This document shows, piece by piece, positions 44,064-53,755 of a DNA stretch of 64,000 nt (position 1 is the first letter of the stretch; every line of letters begins with the position of its first letter). Below the pieces are notes generated by a model. That model was not told the DNA's origin, did no database searches, and was given only the letters and a program-made list of their open reading frames with translations. The stretch comes from Thermoguttaceae bacterium. GTDB taxonomy: Bacteria > Planctomycetota > Planctomycetia > Pirellulales > Thermoguttaceae. Made by a program: the position numbers and the translations under genes. The DNA lies in contig JAGBDN010000020.1 of NCBI GenBank assembly GCA_017937485.1, positions 1 to 64,000 of the forward strand, in the 5' to 3' direction.

Positions 44064-46157
44064 TCAACGAACGAGCGCCGGAACGCCTTGAATCGTCAGA
44101 TGGAAGTCTTCCAAAACGCCGACGGTCGGCTTTTCGAACCGAACGCGCCAAAATCCGGGTCGCGGCGGCGCGGTCGGGCGTCCCGTCGTTTCGTCGACCG
44201 GAAGCGTCCAAGTCGCGATTCCGGCGATATTTTCGCTCCGCCAAACTTGCTTTCCGGTCGGGTCGAAGAGGGTCGCCGAAACGCGCTCCGCGTCGTCGCC
44301 GCTAACGCGGACGCCGAAATCGGACGCGTTTTTCGGAATGTAAACCCAAAATTCGCCGGTTGTTCCGATCAAATTCAACGCCGGACGCGCGGCGGTTAAA
44401 ATCGGCGTCGACTCCGCTTCCCAACGGAACGCGTTCGCGCCGACGTCGACGGCGACTCGGAACCAACCGCTCTCCTCGACGCGAACGGCGAAGCGCGTCA
44501 AAACGCCGTCTTTCGACGCTTCGCCCGCAAGGTTCGCCGTTTTCCCGCTCGGCGCGATCAGTTCGGCTTTCGGCGCGGTCAACGAATACCGTCCGACTTG
44601 CCGCAAACGAACCGCGAAGGAAACGTCGGCGCCGCTTTCCGCGTAAAACCAGCCGACGCCGCCGTTTCGAACGCGCAATTCGCTCCGCTTCCCGTCTTTT
44701 TCCGCCGCTTTCGAACGCCAAGCGTCGGCAAGTTCCGCCGCAAGGGCCCGTTCCGTTTCGTTCGTCGGCGCGGTCAAACGGTCGAGTTCGAACGGCGCGA
44801 CGCGGCGGAACGCCAATTCCGGGAAGAGCCGGTCGAAATTTTCGTCGTCGAGCCGCGTTTCGGTCGCTTTTTCTCCGCGAACGATTCGGAGCGCCCCGCT
44901 AATTTCCTCCGCGCCGCAACCGTCGCCGGAACCGTCGTAAATCGAGAAAAGACGCGTCTTTTCGTTTTCCGGCGCGTCCGCGTCGACGATTTCGACGTTT
45001 TCGAACGCGACGCCGCCGAGCGGTTCGGTTCCGTCGGCGGTCGCGCGCAACGTTATCCCGGCGCCCGGCGACGGCGTTTTGTCGATAACGAAGAGCGGCG
45101 CCGTTTGTTCGTCCGCGTTCGGCGCTTCCGCGTCGGCGCTCGGCGTCGTCAAGCGAACGTCGCGGAAAACGAGCGGCCCGCAAGCGGTCGTTTTGTTGAT
45201 CGCCAAGATTCCGCGCCCGTTTCCGAGCAGTTCGCAATTCTCGACGAGCGTTTTCCCCGGGAGCGCGCGGTTCACCCCGCCCTTGGCCGACCAATAGAAC
45301 CCGCAGCCGCGGTTCCGAACGGCGCGGCAGTCGACGATTTCGACCGTCGTTTCGGGCCCGTCGGAGTCGAGGTTCCCCAAGTAAAATAGGAACCCGTCCC
45401 CGGCGTTGTTTTCCGAGAGGACGCGACGCATCACGACGTTCGAAATTTGCTCGTCCTCGCGGTTCGGCTCGAAATCGATTCCGGATTGCGGCGCCGTCCC
45501 GAACGTGTCGCGCAGAACGCTGTCTTCGATCAGCAAACCGTCGACGCTAATGACGCTGATTCCTTGGCGGTTGTTCGCGACGCAGTCGACGCGGCGAATT
45601 ACGACGTCGCGGCAAGGAACGCCCCGGGTCGCGACGCCGAGATAAATCCCGTCGCCGCCGGTTTCCGCGATTCGCAAATTCTCTATTTTAACGTTTTTCG
45701 AACTCAAAATCGAAATTCCGTGCCGCCATTCCGACTTCTCGTAAGGCGCTTCCCAATATTCCGGCTTGCGCATTCGGAGCGTCGCGCCGGCGCCTTCGCC
45801 GCGAATCGTCAAATTTTCGACGTTTGCCGCCCGCATTAGGCAATCGCCCTTCGGAAGGAACGCCCCGACTTTCGCGACGATTTCGACGCCCTCTTCCAAA
45901 ACGAGTTCCAAATCGCTCCGCAACGTCAACGGCGTTACCGTCCAAGGCGCGTCTTGCTTGTCGACGACGACCGTTCGCGCTCCGGAGTCGATCGCCGCTT
46001 GCAGAAACGCCGTCGAGTCCGCCGCGTCGAACCCAAACGACGACGCGACGACGCGTTCCGGAGGCGCCGCTTTTTCCGGTTCGTTCGCGTTAACGCTCGC
46101 CGTCGCCGCCGCCCAAACGCCAACCGCCGCTAAAATCTCTCTTATTTTCCGCCGCAT
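44064..46157 (-). CDS. Secreted right-handed beta-helix protein (pectate-lyase-like fold)
   Basis: 697 residues from the ATG at 46157, with GGAG upstream; leader KIREILAAVGVWAAATASVNANEPEK. Begins with the fold's usual (S)FGFDAADSTAFLQAAIDSGARTVVVDKQDAPW. Coils continue to about residue 400: NLTIRGEGAGATLRM, NVKIENLRIAETGGDGIYLG, DVVIRRVDCVANNRQGISVI, LLIEDSVLRDTFGTAPQSGIDFEPN. The C-terminal 200 residues are beta-sandwich-like (RLRQVGRYSLTAPKAELIAPSG; PGFWRVRFEKPTVGVLEDFHLTIQG). Probably acts on or binds pectin-type polymers. Starts 96 nt after the GH140-like gene, same strand, likely an operon. Exact activity unknown. Confidence 0.87.
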   Translation of the reverse strand: MRRKIREILAAVGVWAAATASVNANEPEKAAPPERVVASSFGFDAADSTAFLQAAIDSGARTVVVDKQDAPWTVTPLTLRSDLELVLEEGVEIVAKVGAFLPKGDCLMRAANVENLTIRGEGAGATLRMRKPEYWEAPYEKSEWRHGISILSSKNVKIENLRIAETGGDGIYLGVATRGVPCRDVVIRRVDCVANNRQGISVISVDGLLIEDSVLRDTFGTAPQSGIDFEPNREDEQISNVVMRRVLSENNAGDGFLFYLGNLDSDGPETTVEIVDCRAVRNRGCGFYWSAKGGVNRALPGKTLVENCELLGNGRGILAINKTTACGPLVFRDVRLTTPSADAEAPNADEQTAPLFVIDKTPSPGAGITLRATADGTEPLGGVAFENVEIVDADAPENEKTRLFSIYDGSGDGCGAEEISGALRIVRGEKATETRLDDENFDRLFPELAFRRVAPFELDRLTAPTNETERALAAELADAWRSKAAEKDGKRSELRVRNGGVGWFYAESGADVSFAVRLRQVGRYSLTAPKAELIAPSGKTANLAGEASKDGVLTRFAVRVEESGWFRVAVDVGANAFRWEAESTPILTAARPALNLIGTTGEFWVYIPKNASDFGVRVSGDDAERVSATLFDPTGKQVWRSENIAGIATWTLPVDETTGRPTAPPRPGFWRVRFEKPTVGVLEDFHLTIQGVPALVR

Positions 46158-46253
46158 TTTTCGCTCTCCTCGCTTCGCTTCGTCGTTTATTTCCCGAGAA
46201 AAAAGACGCGCCGCCGACTTTTCCGTCGACGACGCGTTGCGTTTCCGTTTCAA

Positions 46254-47735
46254 TTAACGGTTTCCATTCCATTTCTTCGCGCCCGGTTTCGGGTAGTTTT
46301 TCGACGCGTCGTCGAGAACGAGAACCCAGTCGAGCGTTTCGCCCGGCGTCGGCGGGAGGAAGCTCCGTTCGCCGGTGTTTTCAAATTCGCCGATCAAACG
46401 CGCTTCGCCGGTGCGCGGGTCGAACCAATGCGCGCGGATTTTTTTCGCGTTCAACGCTTCCGTTTTGACGGTAAACTCGCGCCCGAGCGGAACATAGACG
46501 AACGCGTAAGTTCCCGCTTCGTCGCGAGTCGCCGCGAAACGACGCGTTCCGGCGCCCGGGATCGAACTTTGAATCCGGTCGGCGACGATCAGCGACATAT
46601 CCGGAATCCGCGTCAGGAACGGACGCGACTCGATCAACGCTTTGCCGTATTGCATTTGCGCGGCGCCGGGCGCTTCAATTCCCTCGCGCCAACTCGTCAG
46701 CGGACGGTTAACCTCCCACTGCGCCGGGTCTTCCGGGTCGAACATTTGCCAAATCGAGTGGCAGCCGTAAGTGTGTCCGAACGCGCCGTTAAACAAGTCC
46801 CAATAGAGCGGGCGGCGGACGTCGGCGGCGGTCGTGTGCCCGAGATTGTCCGGATTGAACGCGACCGGGTGGTCTTCGTAAACCGGTTCGCCGTCGAGAA
46901 TCGGCTTTATCGGCGTTCGCTCGTACTCGCGGCGCGTTCCGTCGTAAGTTCCGTATTCGACGCCGTGTCCGTTTTGCCGCATATTAAAGTCGAGCCAATC
47001 GTCGTTGTGGAAGTAATCCGCCGAACTCCCGCCGCCGCGCGGGTGGAACGTGCGCAGGTGCGCGCCGCCGTCGCCCTGTCGCAAACCGCGCGCCATCGCG
47101 ACAACCGTCGCCCGTTCTTCGTCGTTATCGATGTTTCGATCGCCGCCGAGAATCCAAACGATTCCTTTGTCGCGGTAACGTTCGCCAAGCCAACGCCCGT
47201 AACGCTCGGCGTTTTCCGGGTTGAAGAAGCCGCCTTGGTCTTTCTTCCACCAACGTCCCCAAGTCGGCAAGAAACCGACGTAAATCCCGCGCTTGTTCGC
47301 TTCGTCGACGACGAAATCGACGTGATCCCAATAATCGTTGTTCGGGCCCGGAACGGTCGCCGGTTCGACCGATTGCAAATCTTTAAACGGAAGGAACCCG
47401 TAAGCGTTCGGCTCTTTCGGGCCCTCCAGCTCCGCGACCGCGACCGCTTGCACGACCGTAAAACCGCGCTCTTGGCGGTTGTCGAGGTAACGAATAACTT
47501 CCTCGCGGTTCAAGCGGTGAAAAAGTTCCCAAGCGGTGTCGCCGAGCCAAAAGAACGGCGCGCCGTCTTCGGTCGTTAAAAAACGCCCGTTTTCGCTAAC
47601 TTTCAAACGCGGAAGCGGTTTCGCCTCCGCCCCTTGCGTCGAACCGCCGCAAAGAACGGCGCCCCCGACGACCGCCGCCGTCGCGACGCCAAGAAACGTC
47701 CGAATCCCGTTGAAGTTCCAAGTTGTTTTTCTCAT
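46254..47735 (-). CDS. GH140-like glycoside hydrolase (DUF4038), exported
   Basis: 493 residues, AAGGAG before the ATG, signal peptide ([23 protein letters not shown]). TIM-barrel DUF4038 features: [59 protein letters not shown] (a catalytic Asp candidate, near 198) and [14 protein letters not shown] (a catalytic Glu candidate, near 277). The C-terminal PF12904-type domain ([14 protein letters not shown] ... [19 protein letters not shown]) completes the family. Characterised GH140 enzymes are apiosidases that act on rhamnogalacturonan-II side chains; equal activity here is inference. First gene of a likely two-gene unit with the beta-helix protein. Confidence 0.92.
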   Translation of the reverse strand: MRKTTWNFNGIRTFLGVATAAVVGGAVLCGGSTQGAEAKPLPRLKVSENGRFLTTEDGAPFFWLGDTAWELFHRLNREEVIRYLDNRQERGFTVVQAVAVAELEGPKEPNAYGFLPFKDLQSVEPATVPGPNNDYWDHVDFVVDEANKRGIYVGFLPTWGRWWKKDQGGFFNPENAERYGRWLGERYRDKGIVWILGGDRNIDNDEERATVVAMARGLRQGDGGAHLRTFHPRGGGSSADYFHNDDWLDFNMRQNGHGVEYGTYDGTRREYERTPIKPILDGEPVYEDHPVAFNPDNLGHTTAADVRRPLYWDLFNGAFGHTYGCHSIWQMFDPEDPAQWEVNRPLTSWREGIEAPGAAQMQYGKALIESRPFLTRIPDMSLIVADRIQSSIPGAGTRRFAATRDEAGTYAFVYVPLGREFTVKTEALNAKKIRAHWFDPRTGEARLIGEFENTGERSFLPPTPGETLDWVLVLDDASKNYPKPGAKKWNGNR

Positions 47736-47779
47736 TCAAACGCTCCTTTATTAAAACGTTTTTCAAAAACTAAAAAGAA

Positions 47780-47840
47780 ACGCCGGAACGTCGGCGCTCT
47801 CGCAAGTTTAAACCCCGAGAAAGGCCCGACGTTTCGGCGT
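47780..47840 (-). terminator. Terminator of DUF1559 gene C
   Basis: ACGCCGGAACGTCGG (47780-47794) and CCGACGTTTCGGCGT (47826-47840) pair with one mismatch across 31 nt, 59 nt after the stop. A T-rich run follows on the minus strand. Confidence 0.65.
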
Positions 47841-47898
47841 CGCAAAAATCGCTAATCAAACGCGGGAACGACGGAAAGCGCCGCCCGAACCGCGACGA

Positions 47899-49008
47899 TT
47901 AGAGGCTCGCGTCGGTTTCGCCGCCGGCGCGGGTGCCGATAGCGCCCCAAACGCCGTAAGGCGATTTCCCGCCGTAGTCTTGCGGACGCGATTTGTTCGT
48001 CGCGACGTCGGCGGCGGAAAGGGATTGGTTCCCCGCGTCGACCGTTTCGCTAATGAAACGAACCGAACCGTCGCACATCACCGCGTTGACGCCGCCCGAG
48101 TGGTAGCTCGAAGCCGCCGCGATGCACCAGTCTTCCGCGCTGCCGTTCGCGCAGGACGGCGAGTTCGGCGGGAGAATCGTAAAGAACAGCGTGTAGTTGC
48201 CGTTGCAGTCGCCCCAACGGTAACCGTTTTGCCAGTCGCCGCTCCCTTGCGCGCTCGTGCCGGAAACGTATTCGCCGTTCGAACCGCGAACCGCCGCGCA
48301 GTTAACCGGTTTGAAACCGAGGGCCGGCCAATCGCAGGAGTGCGAACCGAAGTTCGAGCCGAGAATCGCGATGCCGCCCTTGACCTTGTTGACCGTCGAG
48401 CCCGTGCCGATGCAAACTTCCGACGCGAACATCGTGTTCGACGTGCCGTCGGTGATACCGGCGTAGTTCAGGTCGATTTTATTGTTGTCGGCGGCGATCC
48501 CGCGACATTCGTCCCATTCCCAACCCATCGCGATGTCGCCGCAGTTAATGCGGTAGCTCGTCGGTTGGATTTGACCGTCGGAGCGTTGCGCGCCGCCGTC
48601 GGACGGGCAAAGGAACGCGTCGATTTTGTTCGTCCAAATGAATTGACGGTCGGTCGACCACGGAACGCCGTTGCGCCCCTTTTCCGCGTCGTCGATGAAA
48701 TCGTTGTACATCGCGGTTTGTTCGATGAACGGAAGCATAACCGTCAGGTACGACCAACGTTCCCAACTGCCGTTGTTCGCGGCGTATTTTTTCAAAATGT
48801 GTTGCGCCGAACGAGCCGGAAGCATATTGTTGACGTCGTGGAAGTTTTGCGCGGCCAAACCGAGTTGTTTCAGTTGGTTCGTGCATTGCATACGACGCGC
48901 CGCTTCGCGCGCCGCTTGAACGGCCGGAAGCAAAAGACCAATCAAAATACCGATGATCGCGATAACGACCAACAGTTCGACAAGGGTAAAACCTCGACGT
49001 TTGGACAT
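47899..49008 (-). CDS. DUF1559 pseudopilin-like protein, array copy C
   Basis: 369 residues, AAAGG before the ATG. The prepilin leader is [24 protein letters not shown], with cleavage after Gly6 and methylation of Phe7 expected; the following helix is the type IV pilin-like anchor. [23 protein letters not shown] is the family signature. The C-terminal H-X9-DG motif ([17 protein letters not shown]) is present. DUF1559 proteins are exported by a type II/IV-like system in planctomycetes; their job is unknown, possibly surface fibres or polymer binding. Last gene of the alternating array. Sits after its own promoter. Confidence 0.95.
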   Translation of the reverse strand: MSKRRGFTLVELLVVIAIIGILIGLLLPAVQAAREAARRMQCTNQLKQLGLAAQNFHDVNNMLPARSAQHILKKYAANNGSWERWSYLTVMLPFIEQTAMYNDFIDDAEKGRNGVPWSTDRQFIWTNKIDAFLCPSDGGAQRSDGQIQPTSYRINCGDIAMGWEWDECRGIAADNNKIDLNYAGITDGTSNTMFASEVCIGTGSTVNKVKGGIAILGSNFGSHSCDWPALGFKPVNCAAVRGSNGEYVSGTSAQGSGDWQNGYRWGDCNGNYTLFFTILPPNSPSCANGSAEDWCIAAASSYHSGGVNAVMCDGSVRFISETVDAGNQSLSAADVATNKSRPQDYGGKSPYGVWGAIGTRAGGETDASL

Positions 49009-49203
49009 AACTCAACCTTTCAAAATTCTTACAATCGTAAAATAAAAAACGCGTCGACCGCGCCCGCGCAAGAAATAAAAATTCGCGAACGTTAAACGTC
49101 GTTAAAAATTTCGTTTCTTGCGCGGGAACGGTCGACTTCAAGCGACGAAACGTCCGAAGGATTTCCGAACGCTTTTGCCTCTCGCCGCTTTTAATCTTCT
49201 TTT

Positions 49204-49232
49204 ATTTTACTCGTTTGTTTCAAGAATCTCAA
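49204..49232 (-). promoter_or_regulatory. Promoter of DUF1559 gene C
   Basis: Minus strand: TTGAGA (49227-49232), 17 bases, TAAAAT (49204-49209), about 195 bp before the start codon. Confidence 0.6.
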
Positions 49233-49353
49233 GCGATTTGCAACGTCAAACAAAAAATTTTATAAAAAAACGTTTTTTTTGCGAAACATTTTTGAAAAAC
49301 CGGAAAACCTTAACTTGCCGGTTGCGTAAAATAGGCGCTCTACATAAAAAAAT

Positions 49354-49408
49354 AAAAAAACGCCGAAACGTCGGCGCTTTTTACCAAGCGAACCTGCGTT
49401 TCGGCGTT
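49354..49408 (-). terminator. Terminator of lipoprotein gene 1
   Basis: AACGCCGAAACG (49359-49370) and CGTTTCGGCGTT (49397-49408) pair perfectly across 26 nt; seven T residues follow on the minus strand. The gene-34 counterpart at 51558 uses nearly the same arms. Confidence 0.75.
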
Positions 49409-49450
49409 CTTCGTTAACGTCGCTTTTCGCCGACGCTCAAAAATCCGAAA

Positions 49451-49951
49451 TTACTCTTCGAATTTGAGGTCGAAGTCGAATTTGTTTTTCGACGCGTCGT
49501 CGGTAACCGTAATGGTCAACGGCGTGGCGGCGGCGCTGGAATAAATTTCCGGGACGAGGTTTTCGCCGACGGCGCCGGTTCCGCTAAGACCGCCGTTCCC
49601 GTACTTGCGTTCTTGAAGTTCGTCGTAGGTGATTTCGCCCGCTTCGAAAGCCGCTTGGTCTTCGTCGACGACTTCTTCACGTTTCGAAATCGTAACTTTG
49701 TATTCGCCCGGAAGGAGACCTTCGCCGACGCTGCCGGAAACAGCCGAGTACGCGCCTTGAGCGTCGGTGATCGCGCTGCCGCTTTCGCCGCCTTGAACGT
49801 TCGGAATGAAAACGATCGTCGCGCCTTCGATCGGCGCGCCGTCGACCGTAACGACGCCGGTCGTTTTGCGATGGCCCGTGTCTTTAGCGCAACCGGAAAC
49901 CAAAACCGCGCTCGCGGCGATCGCGAGCAAAGCAAACATTTTCATTTTCAT
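49451..49951 (-). CDS. Small lipoprotein with Ig/transthyretin-like fold, array copy 1
   Basis: 166 residues. Leader MKMKMFALLAIAASAVLVSGC with lipobox Cys21. Mature chain: GVVTVDGAPIEGATIVFIPNVQGGESGSAITDAQGAYS, the pattern of a carboxypeptidase regulatory-like/transthyretin-like beta-sandwich, then LLPGEYKVTISKREEVVDEDQAAFEAGEI and an Asp/Lys-rich end. Such lipoproteins stand beside DUF1559 genes in many planctomycetes. Likely an envelope partner of the pseudopilins; inferred from position. About 65-70 % identical by eye to copy 2 at 51615. Lies between two DUF1559 genes. Confidence 0.9.
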   Translation of the reverse strand: MKMKMFALLAIAASAVLVSGCAKDTGHRKTTGVVTVDGAPIEGATIVFIPNVQGGESGSAITDAQGAYSAVSGSVGEGLLPGEYKVTISKREEVVDEDQAAFEAGEITYDELQERKYGNGGLSGTGAVGENLVPEIYSSAAATPLTITVTDDASKNKFDFDLKFEE

Positions 49952-50096
49952 CGTAAAATATTCTCCCGCGAACGTCGTTCGACAATTCGCCGTTATTTTT
50001 GGAAAATTAATAAACGCGCCGACGCAAACTAACGTTCGCGGCGGCGCGACTTTTAGCGCGTCGCGCTCTCAAACGCGCGCCGCTTTTTCGTTTTTA

Positions 50097-51200
50097 TTAG
50101 AGGCTCGCGTCGGTTTCGCCGCCGGACTTGGAGCCGAGAGCGCCCCAAACGCCGTAGACGGATTTACCCGCGTAGTCTTGCGGACGCGATTTGTTCGAGC
50201 AAACGTCGTACGCGTTTTTCGATTGGTCGCCGGCGTCGACCGTTTCGCTGATGAAGCGAACCGAACCGTCGACGAAAACCGCGTTGACGCCGCCCGAGTG
50301 ATAGCTCGAAGCCGACGTAATAACCCAGTCTTCCAAACCGTTGACGCCGCACGACGGGGAGTTCGGCGGGAGCATCGTGAAGAAGAAGGTGTAAACGCCC
50401 ATGCAGTCCGCCCAGCGCGTGCCGGAAAGTTGGTTGCTCGTCGTGCCGACTTTCGTGCCGGAAACGAATTCGCCGTTCGAGCCGCGAACCGCCGCGCAGT
50501 TCGACGGACGGAAGTTGATGTTGCCGTGGTTGCCGCCGATGAGAGCGACGCCGCCCTTGACTTTGTTCGTCGTGCCGCCCGAACCGACGCAGGCTTCCGA
50601 CGCGAAAATCGTGTTCGACGTGCCGTCGGTGATACCGGCGAAGTTCAGTTGGATTTTGTTGCCGTCCGACGCGACGCCGCGGCATTCGTCCCATTCCCAA
50701 GACATCGCAATATCGCCGCTGTTGATGCGGTAGTTGGTGGCTTTCATTTCGCCTTCGGCGCGTTTGTTGTTGCCGTCCGACGGGCAGAGGAACGCGTCGA
50801 TGTTGTTCATCCAAACGCGACGTTGACCGGTCTTATGCGGGTCGTCGGTCGTCCACGGCGACATACCGCCGTCTTCGAGGTCGCTAATGAATTGTTGGTA
50901 CGCCGCGTTTTGTTCGATGTACGGAAGCATCGTCGTCATGTACGAGAAGCGTTCCCACGAGCCGTTGTTCGACGAATATTTCTTCAAGATGTATTGCGCC
51001 GAACGGTTCGGGAGGTGGTTGTTAATATCGTGGAAGTTTTGCGCGGCCAAACCGAGTTGTTTCAGTTGGTTCGTGCATTGCATACGACGAGCCGCTTCGC
51101 GCGCCGCTTGAACGGCCGGCAAGAGAAGACCAATCAAAATACCGATGATCGCGATAACGACCAACAACTCGACAAGGGTAAAACCTTGGCGTTTAGACAT
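50097..51200 (-). CDS. DUF1559 pseudopilin-like protein, array copy B
   Basis: 367 residues. [24 protein letters not shown] leader, cleavage after Gly6, followed by the same [38 protein letters not shown] block as copies A and C. The C-terminal motif is [17 protein letters not shown] (H-X9-DG). The central domain differs most from its neighbours ([22 protein letters not shown]), so each copy may bind a different partner. Single-gene transcript, promoter at 51394-51421. Confidence 0.95.
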   Translation of the reverse strand: MSKRQGFTLVELLVVIAIIGILIGLLLPAVQAAREAARRMQCTNQLKQLGLAAQNFHDINNHLPNRSAQYILKKYSSNNGSWERFSYMTTMLPYIEQNAAYQQFISDLEDGGMSPWTTDDPHKTGQRRVWMNNIDAFLCPSDGNNKRAEGEMKATNYRINSGDIAMSWEWDECRGVASDGNKIQLNFAGITDGTSNTIFASEACVGSGGTTNKVKGGVALIGGNHGNINFRPSNCAAVRGSNGEFVSGTKVGTTSNQLSGTRWADCMGVYTFFFTMLPPNSPSCGVNGLEDWVITSASSYHSGGVNAVFVDGSVRFISETVDAGDQSKNAYDVCSNKSRPQDYAGKSVYGVWGALGSKSGGETDASL

Positions 51201-51393
51201 AGCTCAACCTTTCAATGTGCGATAAAAATGGAACGCAAAGACGCCGAACCCCGCGAAAACGCGTAATGCAATAGAAGTCCCGTCGTTCGGAGCGGAGCGC
51301 CCCCAACGTTAAGTAGGTTCGATTCGTCGCGACGAAACGTTTCGGAACTCTTTCCAAAGCGTTTTTGCCTCTCGCCGCTTTCAATTCTTGTTC

Positions 51394-51421
51394 ATTCTAA
51401 CAGCCGTTACGATTCCGGCAA
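51394..51421 (-). promoter_or_regulatory. Promoter of DUF1559 gene B
   Basis: Minus strand: TTGCCG (51416-51421), 16 bases, TAGAAT (51394-51399), about 190 bp before the start codon. Confidence 0.55.
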
Positions 51422-51557
51422 GAGTTTTGACGAGTAAAACGTTGAAAAATTCCAAAAAAAGACCTTTTTTTGCGAAACTTTTCCCCAAAACCGGAAAATT
51501 TCGCTTCTTCATTTCGGCGTTCTTTTCTCGACGCGCCCCCCGACGCCAAGAAACGCC

Positions 51558-51595
51558 AAACGCCGAAACGAAGATTTCGTCTCGGCGTTTTTTAC
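51558..51595 (-). terminator. Terminator of lipoprotein gene 2, bidirectional
   Basis: AACGCCGAAACGAA and TTCGTCTCGGCGTT pair with one mismatch around GAT, 27 nt after the stop. Confidence 0.75.
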
Positions 51596-51614
51596 TTTCG
51601 CTTGACGCGAACGA

Positions 51615-52106
51615 TTAGAAAGTCAGGTCGAAATTGAAGACGTTGTCTTTCGAGCTTTCCGTAACGGTCGCCGTCAAGTCGGTCGTCGCCGCGCTCGAAT
51701 ATTGTTCCGGAACAAGACTTTCGCCAACCGGCGCGCCGCCGCTGAGGCCCTTCTTCGCCTTGCGCTTTTGGAGTTCGTCGTAATCAATTTCGCCCGCGTC
51801 GAAGGCCGCTTGGTCTTCGTCGACGACTTCTTCGCGTTTCGAAATCGTAACTTTATATTGACCCGGCGCGATACCTTCGCCGACGCTTCCGGAAATAATC
51901 GAGTAAGCGCCTTTCGCGTCGGTGATCGCGCTTCCGCTCGCGCCGCCCGACGTCGACGGAACAAAGACGACGGTCGCGCCTTCGATCGGAGCGCCGTCGA
52001 CGGTAACGACGCCGGTCGCTTTGTACAGACCGTTGTTGCCGCCGCAACCGGAAACCAACATCGCGCACGCCGCGAACGCAATCAACGTCAGCGTTTTCAT
52101 TTTCAT
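51615..52106 (-). CDS. Small lipoprotein with Ig/transthyretin-like fold, array copy 2
   Basis: 163 residues. Leader MKMKTLTLIAFAACAMLVSGC, lipobox Cys21. Mature chain GVVTVDGAPIEGATVVFVPSTSGGASGSAITDAKGAYS, then KVTISKREEVVDEDQAAFDAGEIDYDELQKRKAKKG. Clearly a paralogue of copy 1, with the same pattern through the middle and a diverged end. Stands between DUF1559 genes A and B. Role unknown; probably an envelope-anchored partner. Confidence 0.9.
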   Translation of the reverse strand: MKMKTLTLIAFAACAMLVSGCGGNNGLYKATGVVTVDGAPIEGATVVFVPSTSGGASGSAITDAKGAYSIISGSVGEGIAPGQYKVTISKREEVVDEDQAAFDAGEIDYDELQKRKAKKGLSGGAPVGESLVPEQYSSAATTDLTATVTESSKDNVFNFDLTF

Positions 52107-52271
52107 TATTCTACTCTCCCAAACGGTCGACTCGCCGCCGACCGAGTTTTTACGTTGTTGAAAAGACTCGCTAAAAGAAAACGACGCCGCCGACCTAAGT
52201 CCGCGACGCCGTTTTGATCCGTTTTTCCGGGAAGCGCTCGACGACGCGTTCCCGAACGTCGCCGTTATCTA

Positions 52272-53405
52272 TTAAAGATTGACGTCGGTCTCGCCGCCGT
52301 AAATGGTGCCCATCGCGCCCCAGACGCCGTACGGGGATTTCCCGCCGTAGTCTTGCGGACGAGCCGAGTTCGGCGCGACTTGGTCGATCGAAATCGATTG
52401 GTCGCCGGCGTCGACCGTTTCGCTAACGAAACGAACCGAACCGTCGCAGAAAACGGTGTTGACGCCGCCCGAGTGATAGCTCGAAGCCGCCGCGATGCAC
52501 CAGTCTTCGCCGCCGCTGTTCGCGCAGGTCGGGGAGTTCGGCGGAAGAATCGTGAAAAACAACGTGTAGTTGCCGTTGCAGTCGCCCCAACGGTAACCGT
52601 TTTGCCAGTTGCCGCTCGCTTGAACGTTCGTGCCGGAAACGTAGGTTCCTTCCGAACCGCGAACCGCCGCGCAGTTGACCGGTTTGAAGCCGAGCGCCGG
52701 CCAGTCGCAGGCCGCGGAACCGAAGTTCCCGCCAAGAATCGCGATACCGCCCTTAACTTTGTTCGTGCCGTTAGAGGTCCCGATGCAGACTTCGGACGCG
52801 AAGACGGTGTTCGACGTGCCGTCGGTAATCCCGGAGTAATCCAGCGTGGCTATTTCGTTGTCGGCCGCGACCCCGCGGTTTTCGTTCCATTCCCACCCCA
52901 TCGCGATGTCGCCGCAGTTAATGCGGTAGCTCGTCGGTTTCACGTCGGAGGAGCGTTTCGAGCCGCCGTCGGACGGGCAAAGGAACGCGGAGACGGTCTT
53001 TTCCCAAACGAAATCGGCGTTAGCGTCCCACGGAGTCGGGTTTTTACCGGCTTCCAAGTCGGAGATCAGGTCTTGGTACAGCGCGCTTTGTTCGATGTAC
53101 GGAAGCGTCATCGCCAACCACGAAATACGAATCCAAGCGTCGGGGTTATTGCCGGAATACTTCTTCAGAATTTCTTGGCTCGAACGCCCCGGGAGGAACC
53201 CGTTCGTGTCGTGGAAGTTTTGCGCGGCCAAGCCGAGTTGTTTCAGTTGGTTCGTGCATTGCATACGTCGGGCCGCTTCGCGAGCCGCTTGAACGGCCGG
53301 CAAAAGCAAGCCGATCAAAATCCCGATAATCGCGATAACGACCAGCAATTCGACGAGGGTGAAACCGCGAAGTTTACCCCCCCCCCCCAGTTTAACATTT
53401 TTCAT
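52272..53405 (-). CDS. DUF1559 pseudopilin-like protein, array copy A, with poly-G start region
   Basis: 377 residues. The N-terminus is [28 protein letters not shown]: unlike copies B and C, a Gly4 stretch coded by a 12-G tract precedes the prepilin cleavage site (after Gly14). The rest is standard: [38 protein letters not shown] and YHSGGVNTVFCDGSVRF (H-X9-DG). With the tract as given the frame is open. One added G would bring a stop codon right after the tract, and one lost G would shift the frame too, so expression could switch. First gene of the alternating array. Own promoter. Confidence 0.93.
   Translation of the reverse strand: MKNVKLGGGGKLRGFTLVELLVVIAIIGILIGLLLPAVQAAREAARRMQCTNQLKQLGLAAQNFHDTNGFLPGRSSQEILKKYSGNNPDAWIRISWLAMTLPYIEQSALYQDLISDLEAGKNPTPWDANADFVWEKTVSAFLCPSDGGSKRSSDVKPTSYRINCGDIAMGWEWNENRGVAADNEIATLDYSGITDGTSNTVFASEVCIGTSNGTNKVKGGIAILGGNFGSAACDWPALGFKPVNCAAVRGSEGTYVSGTNVQASGNWQNGYRWGDCNGNYTLFFTILPPNSPTCANSGGEDWCIAAASSYHSGGVNTVFCDGSVRFVSETVDAGDQSISIDQVAPNSARPQDYGGKSPYGVWGAMGTIYGGETDVNL
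53377..53388. repeat. 12-base homopolymer C (G on the coding strand)
   Basis: Twelve identical bases inside codons 6-10 of DUF1559 gene A. Tracts of this length are prone to slipped-strand change. It could also be a read or assembly error. Confidence 0.9.
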
Positions 53406-53481
53406 TTTCTGCCTCTGTTGGTTTGATAAGATTTATCAACAATAAACGCGACTTCGTTCCATAAAGCCGCTAAAAGTCCCA

Positions 53482-53509
53482 ATTATAAGTCGCGCAGTTT
53501 TTCGCGCAA
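53482..53509 (-). promoter_or_regulatory. Promoter of DUF1559 gene A
   Basis: Minus strand: TTGCGC (53504-53509), 16 bases, consensus TATAAT (53482-53487), about 75 bp before the start codon. Confidence 0.7.
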
Positions 53510-53667
53510 AATAAAAATAAGCCGTTCGGAGGAAACGTCGTCGTTCCTCGCGTCGGGATTCTTTTCCGTTGAAACGCGCCGCCTCAAGTCGACGCGCAAC
53601 GGCGACAATCGTTTCCTTAAACCCTAAAACTTCCCCGACGGTTCCGCTAATTTTTCTAAAAAAGACT

Positions 53668-53706
53668 AAAAAAAATCGCGCCGAGTCTTTTTTTGACCCG
53701 GCGCGA
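53668..53706 (-). terminator. Terminator of the OPA transporter
   Basis: TCGCGCCG (53676-53683) and CGGCGCGA (53699-53706) pair perfectly; on the minus strand eight T residues follow, 50 nt after the stop. Confidence 0.75.
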
Positions 53707-53755
53707 CAAAATTGCGCAAAACAGAACGGTTAAACCGTTTTTGACGGCGCGTTCA

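Larger units (their letters stand above)
49009..49450. other. Intergenic region between DUF1559 C and lipoprotein 1
   Basis: About 440 bp holding the promoter of DUF1559 C (49204-49232) and the terminator of lipoprotein 1 (49354-49408). Nothing else seen. Confidence 0.6.
51201..51614. other. Intergenic region between DUF1559 B and lipoprotein 2
   Basis: About 415 bp with the DUF1559 B promoter (51394-51421) and the lipoprotein 2 terminator (51558-51595). The sequence layout mirrors that of 49009-49450. Confidence 0.6.
53406..53755. other. Intergenic region between DUF1559 A and the OPA transporter
   Basis: About 350 bp with the DUF1559 A promoter (53482-53509) and the transporter's terminator (53668-53706). 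Nothing else seen. Confidence 0.6.
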
